64,000 bases of DNA from Desulfovibrio sp. (GTDB taxonomy: Bacteria > Desulfobacterota > Desulfovibrionia > Desulfovibrionales > Desulfovibrionaceae). Position 1 is the stretch's first letter; every line of letters begins with the position of its first letter. Under the pieces are notes generated by a model that worked only from the letters and a program-made list of their open reading frames with translations, ran no database searches and was not told the origin of the DNA. The translations under genes were made by a program, and so were the position numbers. The stretch spans positions 1 through 64,000 of the forward strand of contig JALHJW010000010.1 of assembly GCA_022839785.1 (NCBI GenBank), given 5' to 3'. Positions 34,254-43,458 of the stretch are shown piece after piece.

Positions 34254-35117
34254 CTAGCGCAGGACCTCGGAGATGAACTGGCCGATGCCTTCGTCGGCCG
34301 CGGCCCGGGCGGCCAGTTCGCGCGCCGTGTCCGGCGGCAGGGCGAGATGCGCGGCCAACGCGTCCACTGCCTTCTCCGAGACCCGGTTGGTCCCGGCGGC
34401 GAGGTTGCTCAGCATGTCCGCGAGGCAGAGGAACTTGGCCTGGGTGCGGTAGTCCGGCGCGGCCAGGGGGGCGTGGTGCCAGTTGACCGGCTCGTACAGG
34501 TCGGCGGGCAGACTCCAGGACTTCAGCACCAGCGCGCCGATGACGCCGTGCTCGATGCCCCACCATGCGTCCTCGGCCTTGTGGAAGGAGAGCTGCTTCT
34601 CCCGGATCAGGGCGACGATGGCCTGCCAGTCGCCGGGCGCGTGCATGGCCACGATCATCTTGCCCAGGTCGTGCAGCAGCCCGGCGGTGAAGAGGTTGTC
34701 GGGATCGGGCTGCCCGGTCTCCTTGGCCAGGAGCCGGGCGGTCAGGGCCACGGTGAGCTGGTGCCGCCAGTAGCCCAGAAGGTCGAAGCCGTCGGGCAGG
34801 TCGCGGCCCTTGGTCAGCCCCTGCACGCCAAGCGCCAGGACGATGTTGCGGAGTTCCTTGAGGCCCAGCACCGTGGCCGCGCGGTGCACCGAGGTGACCT
34901 GCGACTGCAGGCCGTAGAAGGCCGAGTTGGCCACGGCCAGGAGGCGGGTGGTCAGCCCCTGGTCCGGACTGATGGTGTTGGCTATCTCTTCGAGCGAGGT
35001 GACGGAGCCTTCCTGGGTCTGGGCGAAGAGTCGCTGCAGCAGCCGGGGGGAGAAGGGCAGTTCGTGGCGCGTGTCCGCCAGCCTGCCGAGAAATTTCTGG
35101 CCTTGTTCGAGACTCAT
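34254..35117 (-). CDS. HDOD-domain signalling protein
   Basis: 287 residues, one HDOD domain over most of the length: ISPDQGLTTRLLAVANSAFY, SVHRAATVLGLKELRNIVLA and FTAGLLHDLGKMIVA. HDOD is an HD-related domain without a full metal site; such proteins often regulate stress or motility in deltaproteobacteria. The start is the ATG at 35117, which begins the conserved domain; a long upstream open frame is a shadow of the TPR gene. Twenty bases after the TPR stop and three before recJ. Confidence 0.85.
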   Translation of the reverse strand: MSLEQGQKFLGRLADTRHELPFSPRLLQRLFAQTQEGSVTSLEEIANTISPDQGLTTRLLAVANSAFYGLQSQVTSVHRAATVLGLKELRNIVLALGVQGLTKGRDLPDGFDLLGYWRHQLTVALTARLLAKETGQPDPDNLFTAGLLHDLGKMIVAMHAPGDWQAIVALIREKQLSFHKAEDAWWGIEHGVIGALVLKSWSLPADLYEPVNWHHAPLAAPDYRTQAKFLCLADMLSNLAAGTNRVSEKAVDALAAHLALPPDTARELAARAAADEGIGQFISEVLR

Positions 35118-35137
35118 CGGCGTACCGTTCGCCCCTG

Positions 35138-36085
35138 TCAGAAGCTCGTGGTCTCTTCCTCGCCCCCGGGCTCGAAACCGTTCCCCGCGCCGTTCTTCGC
35201 GGCCGGAGCCGGGACCGGTCTGGCAGCGGCGGGTTTGGCCGGGGACGCGGCGCGGCCCGCGCCGGGCCTTTCCGGATACTCGCCGGTGGCGAAGCCCTTG
35301 CGCACCATGTAGTCCCAGAACTGCCGCGCTTCCTCGATGCCGGGGTTGAGGGCGATGGCCTTCCTGAGCTGCTCCACGCAGTTCTTCATGTCGCCCTTCT
35401 CGAAATAGGCGCGGGCGAGGTTCAGCCACAGGTGCTCGTCCTCCTGCGTCAGCTCGATGGCGCGGCGGTAGTAGTCCACGGCCTGGTCGTACATCTGGCT
35501 CTTGCGCAGGCTGATGCCGAAATCGTTGAAGAGGTGCTTGTGTTCCTTGCCGAAGGCCGCGTCGAGCTTGACCAGACGCTCCAGGATGTCGTTGGCCTTG
35601 TTCTTCTCGCCGCGCTCCATGTAGGTCAGGCCCAGGCCGAAGTTGGCGCGCACGTTCTCCTCGTCCACCTTCAGGGCCTGGCCGAACTCGAATTCGGCGC
35701 TGTACAGCTCGCCGTTGGCGCGGTGCTTTTCGCCGCGCGAGATGGTGTTCGAGAGTTCCTTCATCTTGGGGAAGACGGTGGAGACGTAGAATTCCGGCTC
35801 GGGCGAGAACTTCTGCAGGAACTCGTCCTTCGGAATCTTCCGCTTGGGTCCGGAAGGGATGTAGTTGCGGTTGAGCGGCTGGATCTCGATGGTTTCCGCG
35901 TCGATCTCCTGCACGAACCAGTAGGTCTTCTGGATGGTGCGGCGGGTCGTGGTGCCGGTGCCGACCTTGACCACGGACTGGGTGGAGAAGATGCCCTTGA
36001 TCTTCTCCTCGTGCCTGGGCGCGGCGGCGGGCTTCTGGGCGTCCTTGGCCTGCTGCCCGTTCTTGGGCTCGTAGCGCATGTCCAT
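35138..36085 (-). CDS. Tetratricopeptide-repeat protein
   Basis: 315 residues. A basic N-terminus and about 100 residues with a beta-rich part (STQSVVKVGTGTTTRRTIQK) are followed by roughly four TPR units from residue 120 to 260 (NFGLGLTYMERGEKNKAND, DYYRRAIELTQEDEHLWLNL, AYFEKGDMKNCVEQLRKAI). The tail is Ala/Pro-rich and disordered. TPR proteins bind partner proteins; no partner is evident. It lies between pyrF and the HDOD gene in a tight minus-strand run and may be the scaffold of an unknown complex. Confidence 0.8.
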   Translation of the reverse strand: MDMRYEPKNGQQAKDAQKPAAAPRHEEKIKGIFSTQSVVKVGTGTTTRRTIQKTYWFVQEIDAETIEIQPLNRNYIPSGPKRKIPKDEFLQKFSPEPEFYVSTVFPKMKELSNTISRGEKHRANGELYSAEFEFGQALKVDEENVRANFGLGLTYMERGEKNKANDILERLVKLDAAFGKEHKHLFNDFGISLRKSQMYDQAVDYYRRAIELTQEDEHLWLNLARAYFEKGDMKNCVEQLRKAIALNPGIEEARQFWDYMVRKGFATGEYPERPGAGRAASPAKPAAARPVPAPAAKNGAGNGFEPGGEEETTSF

Positions 36086-36119
36086 CGCGAAAAGCTCCTT
36101 GTGCGCGCCCGTGCGGCCG

Positions 36120-36824
36120 CTATCCGGCGGCGCCGCGCGCCATGGCCTCGATGATCCGTTTCGCCGCCGCCGCCGGGTCGTCGGCTCTGGCGATGGGCCT
36201 GCCCGCGACGAGGAAGTCCGCCCCCGCGGCCACGGCCTCGGCCGGGGTCGCGGTGCGGCGCTGGTCGTCGGCCGGGGCCGCGTCCGAAGAGGCCTCCCGG
36301 ATGCCCGGCGTCAGGCACAGGAGGCCCGCGCCCGTGGCGGCCTTCACGGCCCGCGCCTCCAGGGGCGAACAGACCACTCCATCCAAGCCACTCTGAAAGG
36401 CTTTCGACGCCAGGTCAAGCACCATTTCCGCGGGCGTCTTGAGGTAGATTCCGGCCGTGTCCTCGGCCGCCAGGCTGGTCAGCATGGTCACGGCCATGAG
36501 CAGCGGCCCGGCCCCAGCGCCGCGCGCCTCGGCCGCTGCCCGCAGCATGCGCGTCCCGCCCGAGGCGTGCAGCGTCAGCATGTCCGCCCCGGCCCGCGCC
36601 GCGGCCCGCACCGCGCCCTGCACGGTGTTGGGAATGTCGTGCAGCTTGAGGTCGAGGAAGACCTTGAACTCCATGTCGCGTAGACGGGAGACGATGCCGG
36701 GTCCCTCGGCCGTGAACAGCTCCAGCCCCACCTTGGCCCAGGGGACGATCCCCCGCAGGCTGCGGGCCAGGGACAGGGCCGGGACCGCCTCGGGAAAGTC
36801 CAGGGCGACGACGAGTTCGGCCAT
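36120..36824 (-). CDS. pyrF: Orotidine 5'-phosphate decarboxylase
   Basis: 234 residues, typical. Decarboxylates OMP to UMP in pyrimidine synthesis. Catalytic stretch FLDLKLHDIPNTV contains the Lys/Asp pairs, and GIREASSDAAPADDQRR and ADFLVAGRPIARADDP are the phosphate-binding end. The start shares one base with the gmk stop (TGATG), so translation is coupled. Confidence 0.95.
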   Translation of the reverse strand: MAELVVALDFPEAVPALSLARSLRGIVPWAKVGLELFTAEGPGIVSRLRDMEFKVFLDLKLHDIPNTVQGAVRAAARAGADMLTLHASGGTRMLRAAAEARGAGAGPLLMAVTMLTSLAAEDTAGIYLKTPAEMVLDLASKAFQSGLDGVVCSPLEARAVKAATGAGLLCLTPGIREASSDAAPADDQRRTATPAEAVAAGADFLVAGRPIARADDPAAAAKRIIEAMARGAAG

Positions 36825-37450
36825 CAGCCGTTCTCCTCGCGCGGCCAGCCGTGCAGCAGCCGTTCCACCAGGCCGGGGTCGGCGGCCGGGGTCAGCTTGC
36901 GCGCCATGTACACGGCGCGCAGCCGGTCGTAGGCCGCGTCCAGGTCGTCGTTGACGATCCAGTGGTCGAACATCCCGGCGGTCTCAAGCTCGCCGCGCGC
37001 GTTGCGCAGGCGTTTGCGGATCGTCTCCTCGCTGTCCGTGGCCCGGCCGCGCAGCCGCTCCTCCAGGACCTGGCGCGAGGGCGGCAGGAGCATGACGAAG
37101 CAGGCTTCGGGCAGGCTGGCCTTGAGCTGGCGCGCCCCCTGCACGTCGATGTCGAAGAGCACGTCGAACCCTTTGGCCGCCAGTTCGCGGGTGAAGGACA
37201 GGGGCGTGCCGTAGCAGTTGCCGTGGACCTCTGCCCATTCGGCGAAGTGCCCCTGCTCCACGAGGCGCAGGAACTCCGCCTTGTCCGTGAAGAAGTAGTC
37301 CCTCCCGTGCTCCTCGCCCTCCCTGGGGGCGCGCGTGGTGTGGGAGATGGAGAAGCGCACGCCCGGGAATTCCCCGATCAGGCGCTTCACCAGGGTGCTC
37401 TTGCCCGTGCCCGAGGGCGCGCACAGGACGTACAGGCAGCCGCTGCTCAC
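36824..37450 (-). CDS. gmk: Guanylate kinase
   Basis: 208 residues. Phosphorylates GMP to GDP. P-loop APSGTGKSTLVKR at residue 10-22; GMP-binding SHTTRAPREGEEHGRDYFF and the RIGEFPGVRFSISH... region are intact. Overlaps the RemA gene upstream by four bases and pyrF downstream by one, so it is part of a coupled operon. The yicC-remA-gmk arrangement is shared by many bacteria. Confidence 0.95.
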   Translation of the reverse strand: MSSGCLYVLCAPSGTGKSTLVKRLIGEFPGVRFSISHTTRAPREGEEHGRDYFFTDKAEFLRLVEQGHFAEWAEVHGNCYGTPLSFTRELAAKGFDVLFDIDVQGARQLKASLPEACFVMLLPPSRQVLEERLRGRATDSEETIRKRLRNARGELETAGMFDHWIVNDDLDAAYDRLRAVYMARKLTPAADPGLVERLLHGWPREENG

Positions 37451-37707
37451 GGGGCCTCCTCGTCGCTCTGGTTGAAGCGCTGGCCCACGGTCTCGGCCTG
37501 GATGGCGGAGAGGACCACGTGGCTCGAGTCGAGCACGATGATGGAGCGCGTCTTGCGCCCCTGGGTGGCGTCCACCAGCCGTCCCTCGTTCTTGGCGTCC
37601 TCGCGCAGGCGCTTCATGGGGGAGGAGGTGGGGTTGACGATGGCCACCACGCGCGCGGCGACCACGAAATTGCCGAAGCCGATGTTGAGGAGTCCCTGTT
37701 TCTGCAT
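37447..37707 (-). CDS. RemA-like DUF370 regulator
   Basis: 86 residues. DUF370/RemA family: MQKQGLLNIGFGNFVVAARV and IVNPTSSPMKRL are conserved. In Bacillus subtilis RemA is a DNA-binding activator of biofilm genes; in other bacteria the family neighbours gmk, as here. The ATG at 37707 with a weak GGGAA site is preferred over a 20-residue longer frame. Role in this organism is unknown. Confidence 0.88.
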   Translation of the reverse strand: MQKQGLLNIGFGNFVVAARVVAIVNPTSSPMKRLREDAKNEGRLVDATQGRKTRSIIVLDSSHVVLSAIQAETVGQRFNQSDEEAP

Positions 37708-37729
37708 CGCGTTCCCGTTCGGGCTCTGC

Positions 37730-38611
37730 CTATTCGATGTTCTGCACCTGCTCGCGGCACTTTTCAAGCTCGGCCTTGAAGTCCACCGTCAGGCGGGAGA
37801 TTTCGGCGTCCTGGGATTTGTTGCCGCAGGTGTTGATCTCGCGGAAGGCCTCCTGGCACAGGAAGTCGAGCCGCTTGCCGATCTCGCCCTGCTTGGACAG
37901 CACCTGGGCGATGCGCGCCAGGTGGGTCTCCAGGCGCATCAACTCCTCGGAGACGTCGAGCCGGTCCGCGGCCAGGGCCGCCTCCTGCAGCAGCCGGTCC
38001 TCGGTCGCCATTAGCCCCGTTCCGTTCATGAGCTGGGCCAGACGTTCGCGCAGGGCGTTCATCTTCTCGCCCGTCAGGGCCGGGGCGCGCGCGGCGATGC
38101 GGCCGCGCAGCTCCTCCAGGGTGGCCAGACGGGCGCGCATGTCCGTCTCCAGGGCCGCGCCTTCCTGGCCGCGCGTGCGGTCCCAGGCGGCCAGGGCGGC
38201 GGAGAGCGCCTCGGCCACGTCGGCGGCCAGCGCCGGGTCAGGCTCCTCCATGGGCTCCTGCCAGAGCATGGGCGCGGTCAGCAGGCGGTTCAGGTCGGGC
38301 GTGAAATCCAGACGGCGGCCGCGCGCGAACTCGGCCAGACGGTCGATCATGGCTCCGGCCTGGGCCTCGTTGAAGGTCACGGCCATGTCGCCCGCGCGGG
38401 CGAAGCGCACGTTGCAGTAAAGCTCCACGCGGCCGCGCGCGGCCACGCCCCGGAGAATCCGCTCCCAGTCGCCCTCCAGGCTGCGCAGCAGCGTGGGGGC
38501 GCGCCATTTCATGTCCAGGAAGCGGCTGTTCACGCTCTTCACTTCCCAGGTCACGGTCCAGGCCGGGGCCGCCTTCTCGGCGCGGCCGAAGCCGGTCATG
38601 CTCTTGACCAT
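37730..38611 (-). CDS. yicC: YicC-family endoribonuclease
   Basis: 293 residues. N-terminal signature KSMTGFGRAEKA and the SRFLDMKWRAP region, with the C-terminal IGKRLDFLCQEAFREINTCGNKSQDAEIS block. Family members are ribonucleases acting on small RNAs and structured RNA in E. coli and Bacillus. First gene of the yicC-remA-gmk-pyrF run, 22 bases before remA. Confidence 0.93.
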   Translation of the reverse strand: MVKSMTGFGRAEKAAPAWTVTWEVKSVNSRFLDMKWRAPTLLRSLEGDWERILRGVAARGRVELYCNVRFARAGDMAVTFNEAQAGAMIDRLAEFARGRRLDFTPDLNRLLTAPMLWQEPMEEPDPALAADVAEALSAALAAWDRTRGQEGAALETDMRARLATLEELRGRIAARAPALTGEKMNALRERLAQLMNGTGLMATEDRLLQEAALAADRLDVSEELMRLETHLARIAQVLSKQGEIGKRLDFLCQEAFREINTCGNKSQDAEISRLTVDFKAELEKCREQVQNIE

Positions 38612-38680
38612 GTCGTCTCCTTGCCTCCGGCCTCGGGCCGACGGTGCGGCATCCTTACGTCAAAGCGGCCGGATGGTAAA

Positions 38681-40048
38681 TCATGGCCGCGCATCCGCCC
38701 CGGATTCCGGGCGGGGCAGGGGCGCGACCTCGATGCAGCCCTGGCGCACGGCCACGGGACGGCAGACGGCCAGGCCCCGCCGGGCCGCGCCGCTCAGGGG
38801 CGCGGCGAAGCGGCACTCCACGTAGTGTTCGTTGCGGCCGCGCCAGGGGGCGTCGTCCTCCAGCACCACGGTCATCCGCTCCAGACGGGCCTGACGTCGC
38901 AAAAAGGCCTGCCGTTTCCGGGCAACCAGGGCGCGCAGGGCGGCGGCTCGCGCCGTGCGTTCCGGCTCGGCGACCTGTCCTTCCAGGCTGGCCGCGGCCG
39001 TGCCGGGCCGGGCGGAGAAGGGGAAGACGTGGGCGTAGGTCAGGGGCAGGGCCGCGGCGTTCTCGATGGTGCGCGCGGCGTCCGCGCCCGTTTCGCCGGG
39101 AAAGCCCGCGATGAAGTCCGCGCCCAGGCCGAAGACCGGCCAGACCCAGGCCAGCCGGTCGAGAAAGCGGTGCACGTCCTCCGGGCCGTAATGACCGCGG
39201 CGCATGCGGGCCAGCACGGCGGGCGAGAGGCTTTGCAGCGAGAGGTGCAGGTGCGGCGCCACCAGGCGGCTCGCGGCCAGGGTCTCCAGCGCCTCGTCGC
39301 CGAGCTGCGCCGGGTCCAGGGAGGAGATGCGCAGCCGCGCGTGACCGGCCCAGGCAGGGGCCAGCTCCCGCTCCAGGCGGCGCACCAGACGCCAGAAATT
39401 CCAGCCCCTGGGCAGCCCGAAACCGTACTGCCTGAGGTTCACGCCCGAGAGGACGATTTCGCGAAAACCCGCGTCCAGCAGCCGCCGGGCCTCGGTCACG
39501 ACCGCCTCGGGCTGCCGCGAGGCCGAGGGGCCGCGCAGCAGCGGCACGATGCAGTAGCTGCAGCGGTGCGAACAGCCGTCCTGGACCTTGAGCACGGCGC
39601 GGGCGCGCGGGTAGTCCGCGATGGACAGGGGCGGGAAGGCGTCCCGCGTTCCCGCCTGCCCTTCCTCCGTCTCGTGCGGGGCGGATATCCGGAGGTCGGC
39701 CAGCGCCGCCTTGGCGCGCTGCGGCAGGACGGCGGCCACGCCGGGCAGCGCGGCCACGATCTCCCTGTCCTCCTCGGGCACGCAGCCCACGACCACCACC
39801 GCCGCGCCGGGGCTGGCCCGGTGCGCGGCGCGCACTGCGGCGCGCACGTCGGCCACGGCCCTGGCGGTCACGGCGCAGGCGTTGACCACGACCACGTCGG
39901 CTCCGGCCGCGTCCGGGCTCTCGCACAGGCCCCGTTCGAGCCAGGCCTCGCGCAGGGCCTGGGCCTCGTACTGGTTGATCTTGCAGCCCAGGGTCCGGAT
40001 ATGGAAACGTTGCCCGCTGCCGGGCGTAAAAACCGTTTTTCTTTTCAT
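38681..40048 (-). CDS. mtaB: tRNA t6A37 methylthiotransferase-like enzyme
   Basis: 455 residues. UPF0004 domain with cysteines in TLGCKINQYEAQ, VVNACAVT and VVGCVPEED, then radical SAM motif CSHRCSYC near residue 163, and a C-terminal region lacking a clear TRAM domain. The KxNQYE signature fits MtaB, which adds a methylthio group to t6A37 of certain tRNAs. The start ATG at 40048 has no good ribosome site, so the real start may differ by a few codons. Divergent from the lipoprotein gene at 40079, only 30 bases apart. Confidence 0.85.
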   Translation of the reverse strand: MKRKTVFTPGSGQRFHIRTLGCKINQYEAQALREAWLERGLCESPDAAGADVVVVNACAVTARAVADVRAAVRAAHRASPGAAVVVVGCVPEEDREIVAALPGVAAVLPQRAKAALADLRISAPHETEEGQAGTRDAFPPLSIADYPRARAVLKVQDGCSHRCSYCIVPLLRGPSASRQPEAVVTEARRLLDAGFREIVLSGVNLRQYGFGLPRGWNFWRLVRRLERELAPAWAGHARLRISSLDPAQLGDEALETLAASRLVAPHLHLSLQSLSPAVLARMRRGHYGPEDVHRFLDRLAWVWPVFGLGADFIAGFPGETGADAARTIENAAALPLTYAHVFPFSARPGTAAASLEGQVAEPERTARAAALRALVARKRQAFLRRQARLERMTVVLEDDAPWRGRNEHYVECRFAAPLSGAARRGLAVCRPVAVRQGCIEVAPLPRPESGADARP

Positions 40049-40078
40049 TCGGATGCGGTATGGAAGGATGGTGGCGGA

Positions 40079-40666
40079 ATGTCCGTGGCCGAGAGCATAC
40101 CCATGAACGCGCGTATTGCAATCATCATTTTCAGCCTCGCGCTGTGCAGTTTCACCGTCGGGTGCCAGGTGGGCATCTTCGCGGGCGGCGGAACCGGAGG
40201 GCGGGGCGGCGGCATCGGCGGCGGCGTGGGCACGACCATCCCGGTGGGCTCCTCCGGCTCCTCCGCTCCGGCCGAGGACCGCGAGGCCATGCTCGCGTTG
40301 ATCCGGAAGGGCGAATACGAGGTCGCCGCGAACCGGCTGGAGGAGCTGCATGCCGCCTGGCCCAAGGACTGGCGCGCGCAGTTCTATCTCGGCCTCGCCT
40401 ACGTGGGGCTTGAGCAGTTCGAGAAGGGCTACGGCCTGGTCAAGAGCATCGTCATCGACTTCGCCTACTACGAGAAGAAGGAGATCGTCTGCACGGCCGA
40501 GTACGTGGAGGAGAAAAAGATGTCCGGCCCCGAGGCCGTGCGGGTCATGCTCGATTATTTCGCCATCTCGGAGCAGCGCCAGGCCGTGCGGGAACGGCCC
40601 AGGCCCTGGGGCGATCCGGATCTGACCTATGACTGTCCGCCGTTTCTGCGGGCGACGTATTTTTAA
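40079..40666 (+). CDS. TPR-like lipoprotein
   Basis: 195 residues from ATG 40079 (GGAAGG about ten bases upstream); the ATG at 40103 gives a cleaner signal peptide (MNARIAIIIFSLALCSFTVGC) and is the alternative. The lipobox Cys follows Val-Gly. A Gly/Ser-rich tether (GGGTGGRGGGIGGGVG) leads to a helical tetratricopeptide-like domain (LIRKGEYEVAANRLEELHA, FYLGLAYVGLEQFEKG). It sits just before another small lipoprotein with similar repeats, likely one envelope unit. Function unknown. Confidence 0.7.
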   Translation: MSVAESIPMNARIAIIIFSLALCSFTVGCQVGIFAGGGTGGRGGGIGGGVGTTIPVGSSGSSAPAEDREAMLALIRKGEYEVAANRLEELHAAWPKDWRAQFYLGLAYVGLEQFEKGYGLVKSIVIDFAYYEKKEIVCTAEYVEEKKMSGPEAVRVMLDYFAISEQRQAVRERPRPWGDPDLTYDCPPFLRATYF

Positions 40667-40728
40667 GGGGACAGACGAGGGGACGAACCAGGCGGCCCGT
40701 TGTCCGGGGCGTCGACGAGGAGGACGAG

Positions 40729-41238
40729 ATGCGCGCGACAAGACGCTTTTCCCTGTGGCTGATCCTGGCGACACTCCTCGCCGCGGGGTGCGGCGGATAC
40801 ATGCAGGGCAACATCGCCCTGCGCGACGGACGGCCCGACGAGGCCGCGACCTACTACCGCCAGTCCCTGGATGGGACCTCGGGCAAACTGGCCCGCGCCC
40901 GGCTGGGGCTCGCCCTGATCTGGAGCGGCAAGCCCAGGGAGGCCGAGCCCCTGCTGCGCCAGGCCGTGGGCGAGGACGCGGGAGACTGGGCCGCCATGTT
41001 CTATCTCGCGGGTGCGGAAGCCTGCCAGGGGCGGAGCGCTGAGGCGGCCGCCACCCTGGAAAACGTGCGCGACGCCTTCCGTCCCTATTTCGCCGCGGAA
41101 CTGCGCAACGAGGGGGGCCAAGCCATGCGCGCGGGCATGAATTGTCCGGCCCTGGCCAAGACCCTGTGGCAGATCCAACTGACCGCCGAGGACAACCAGT
41201 TCAGGCGTGAGGAACGCGAACGCAACAGCAATCGCTAG
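40729..41238 (+). CDS. Small TPR lipoprotein
   Basis: 169 residues with lipobox LLAAGC at the end of the signal peptide (start ATG 40729, GAGGAGG). The mature part holds about three TPR-like helix pairs (GRPDEAATYYRQSLDG, WSGKPREAEPLLRQAVGE). It resembles small outer-membrane lipoprotein assembly factors. Follows the previous lipoprotein by 62 bases, probably the same transcript. Confidence 0.75.
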   Translation: MRATRRFSLWLILATLLAAGCGGYMQGNIALRDGRPDEAATYYRQSLDGTSGKLARARLGLALIWSGKPREAEPLLRQAVGEDAGDWAAMFYLAGAEACQGRSAEAAATLENVRDAFRPYFAAELRNEGGQAMRAGMNCPALAKTLWQIQLTAEDNQFRREERERNSNR

Positions 41239-41299
41239 GGTCGCAGGGAAAAGAGAAGCGGGAGGACGCCGGGGACAGCGGGCGGCTCCGGTTGTCCCT

Positions 41300-41647
41300 T
41301 CAGAAGCTCACGAAGGCCGCCCCGGCGTCCCATTCCTCCAGGGAGCAGCGCAGGGGGGAGTCGAAGCGCACGCCGCAGGCCGGACCCTCGCTCCACACGA
41401 CCTGCAGCCCGCGTTCGACCAGAAGCGGGGTGAGGAGCCGCGGGCATTCGGCCACGCACAGGCGCTGTCCGGGCATGAATCCCGCGCTTCCGATGGCGCC
41501 CCGCGCCAGGAGGCGCATGCCGTGGGGGGAGATGTCGCTGATGCGGCAGAGCATGGCCGGGGCCTGCCCGTTCAGGTAGTCCGGGGCCGTGACCAGGATT
41601 TCGTCCGGCCCCTGCACGGCCTTGCGTCTGGATTGCCTGCGTTCCAT
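41300..41647 (-). CDS. Single-domain PilZ protein
   Basis: 115 residues. Starts MERRQSRRKAVQG, which has the R-x3-R c-di-GMP contact, and continues with ISDISPHGMRLLARG, matching the D/N-x-S-x-x-G element. A stand-alone PilZ receptor that could respond to the GGDEF/EAL proteins of this window. Start 41647 has GGGAGGGAG upstream. Confidence 0.85.
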   Translation of the reverse strand: MERRQSRRKAVQGPDEILVTAPDYLNGQAPAMLCRISDISPHGMRLLARGAIGSAGFMPGQRLCVAECPRLLTPLLVERGLQVVWSEGPACGVRFDSPLRCSLEEWDAGAAFVSF

Positions 41648-41669
41648 CTCCCTCCCCCGCGCGCACAGG

Positions 41670-42737
41670 CTAATCCGCCAGCCGGACGGCGTCAATGACG
41701 CCGCCCGCCAGGACGCGGCCGTTCGCGTCGTAGAGCGCGGCGATCTGTCCGGGCGCGGGCAGGGCGCAGGGCTCGGCGAAGGCGATGTCCAGCGCGTCGC
41801 CCGCCAGGGCTGCGCGCGCGGGCGCGGGGTCCTGACGGGAGCGGCACTTGGCCAGGACGGCTTCAGGCCATGTTTCGGGCGGCGCGAGCAGGTTGAGGCG
41901 CGAGGCGGTCACCCCGGCGCAGCGCGCCCGGGCCGCCGGGCCCACGATCAGGGCGTTCCTGCCCGTGTCCTTGGCCAGCACGTAGAGCGGCTCGGCGTGC
42001 GCCACGCCCAGGCCCCGGCGCTGTCCCTCGGTATGCCGCCACAGGCCCTTGTGGCGGCCGACCTCGCGTTCGCGGCCAGGGGCCTCGCGCAGCAGGATGG
42101 GGCCGGGGCCGGGCAGAGGGACCTCGCCCGCCGCCAGGAAGGCATGGTAGTCGTCGCCGGGCACGAAGCAGACCTCCTGGCTCTCGCCCGGCAGCGGCGG
42201 CGGCAGGCCGCGCGCGGCCAGTTCGTCCAGCACCCGCGCCTTGCTCCATCCGGCCAGGGGGAACTCGGCGCGCGCCAGCCGGTCGCGTGGCACGAGCGAA
42301 AGAAAGTAGCTCTGGTCCTTGCCCGCGTCCGCGCCGCGCGCCAGGGCCGGACCGTCCGGACCGTGGGCGAGGCGCGCGTAGTGGCCGGTGGCCAGGCGCG
42401 TCGCGCCGAAGGCCCCGGCCCGGTCGAGCAGCAGCCCGAACTTCAGGGCGGCGTTGCACAGGCAGCAGGGGCTGGGGGTGCGGCCCCCGGCATAGGCGCG
42501 GATGAAGGGGGCGACCACCAGGTCGGCGAACTCCCGGCGCAGGTCCACGGCGTGGAACGCCACGCCCAGCGCGGCGCAACGGGCGGCCAGCTCCCGCGCC
42601 AGCTCGCCGTGCGGCATGCGGCCCGGCGCGTCGGGCAGGAAGCGGCCGTGGACGCCGATCGCCCGGCGTCCGGCCTCCTTGAGCAGGGCCAGGGCCAGCA
42701 GGCTGTCGCGTCCCCCGGAGAGGGCGACGGCGATCAC
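41670..42737 (-). CDS. mnmA: tRNA 2-thiouridylase MnmA-like
   Basis: 355 residues, slightly shorter than the usual 360-370. Adds sulfur to U34 of tRNAs for Lys, Glu and Gln. PP-loop IAVALSGGRDSLLA at the start, catalytic cysteines in PSPCCLCNAALKFG and ESQEVCFVPGD. The GTG start lies in GTGA overlapping the psiE stop, so it is translated with psiE. PP-loop and both cysteines are intact. Confidence 0.9.
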   Translation of the reverse strand: MIAVALSGGRDSLLALALLKEAGRRAIGVHGRFLPDAPGRMPHGELARELAARCAALGVAFHAVDLRREFADLVVAPFIRAYAGGRTPSPCCLCNAALKFGLLLDRAGAFGATRLATGHYARLAHGPDGPALARGADAGKDQSYFLSLVPRDRLARAEFPLAGWSKARVLDELAARGLPPPLPGESQEVCFVPGDDYHAFLAAGEVPLPGPGPILLREAPGREREVGRHKGLWRHTEGQRRGLGVAHAEPLYVLAKDTGRNALIVGPAARARCAGVTASRLNLLAPPETWPEAVLAKCRSRQDPAPARAALAGDALDIAFAEPCALPAPGQIAALYDANGRVLAGGVIDAVRLAD

Positions 42738-43240
42738 GGCGAGAGGGTTTCGACGGCGTCCGAGGTTTTTGTGCTCGTCGAGCCGGGGCGGTAGGCGATC
42801 AGCCAGTAGGTCACGCCCAGAGCCAGGATGACGCCGCCGGTGGCCCAGATGTAATCGGAGCCGAGTTCCTTGAAGTCGAAGACGATGACCTTGCGCGCCG
42901 CGGCCATGAGGGCCGTGGCCAGCACCAGACGGATCTGGATGAAGTTGTTGCGCAGGTACATGACGATGTTCTCGAAGATCTCGATGGCGATGAGCACGGT
43001 GATGAACGCGCCGAAGGTGGCCAGGATGTCGTTGATGTTCAGCAGATAGAAGTCGTTGGCGCGCATGCGCTGCCAGAGCACCCAGACCACGTCGAAGACG
43101 CCCCAGAAGATGACGAAGGTCATGAGCACGGCCAGGAGCCGCAGGGACAGGCGGATCACCGCGTGGCACCGCGCCACGAGGGGATCGTTGGACTGGGCCG
43201 TGGCGCAGGTGGCCTGCTCTATGCCGTGCGGATCGTTCAT
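42734..43240 (-). CDS. psiE: PsiE-family inner-membrane protein
   Basis: 168 residues. Four hydrophobic helices (LRLLAVLMTFVIFWGVFDVV, INDILATFGAFITVLIAIEIFE, IQIRLVLATALMAAARKVIVF, IWATGGVILALGVTYWLIAY) in the PsiE pattern. In E. coli PsiE is phosphate-starvation inducible; its function is unknown. The ATG 43240 has GGGAGA. It shares GTGA with mnmA. Confidence 0.85.
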   Translation of the reverse strand: MNDPHGIEQATCATAQSNDPLVARCHAVIRLSLRLLAVLMTFVIFWGVFDVVWVLWQRMRANDFYLLNINDILATFGAFITVLIAIEIFENIVMYLRNNFIQIRLVLATALMAAARKVIVFDFKELGSDYIWATGGVILALGVTYWLIAYRPGSTSTKTSDAVETLSP

Positions 43241-43458
43241 GGCGTCTCCCGGGGAATGGTGATCTGATGCGTTACCCGTTAGCACGGTCCGGTCCCAGGA
43301 ACAACGACCGCGCCATACCGGCGGCGTCTCTCTGCCAGCCGCCGCGCAGGCACACAAGAAGGGTTTTGACGAGAGAGGGGGGAGGAGGCGGGAGGGGGAC
43401 GGGAAACGTTCCCACAAGTCTCCCCTTCCCGCTTCTTTTCACTCTTCCCCCGTCCTCC

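Noticed and set aside
40049..40774. N-terminal extension of mtaB to 40774
   Set aside because: It runs antisense through the lipoprotein gene and has no methylthiotransferase similarity.
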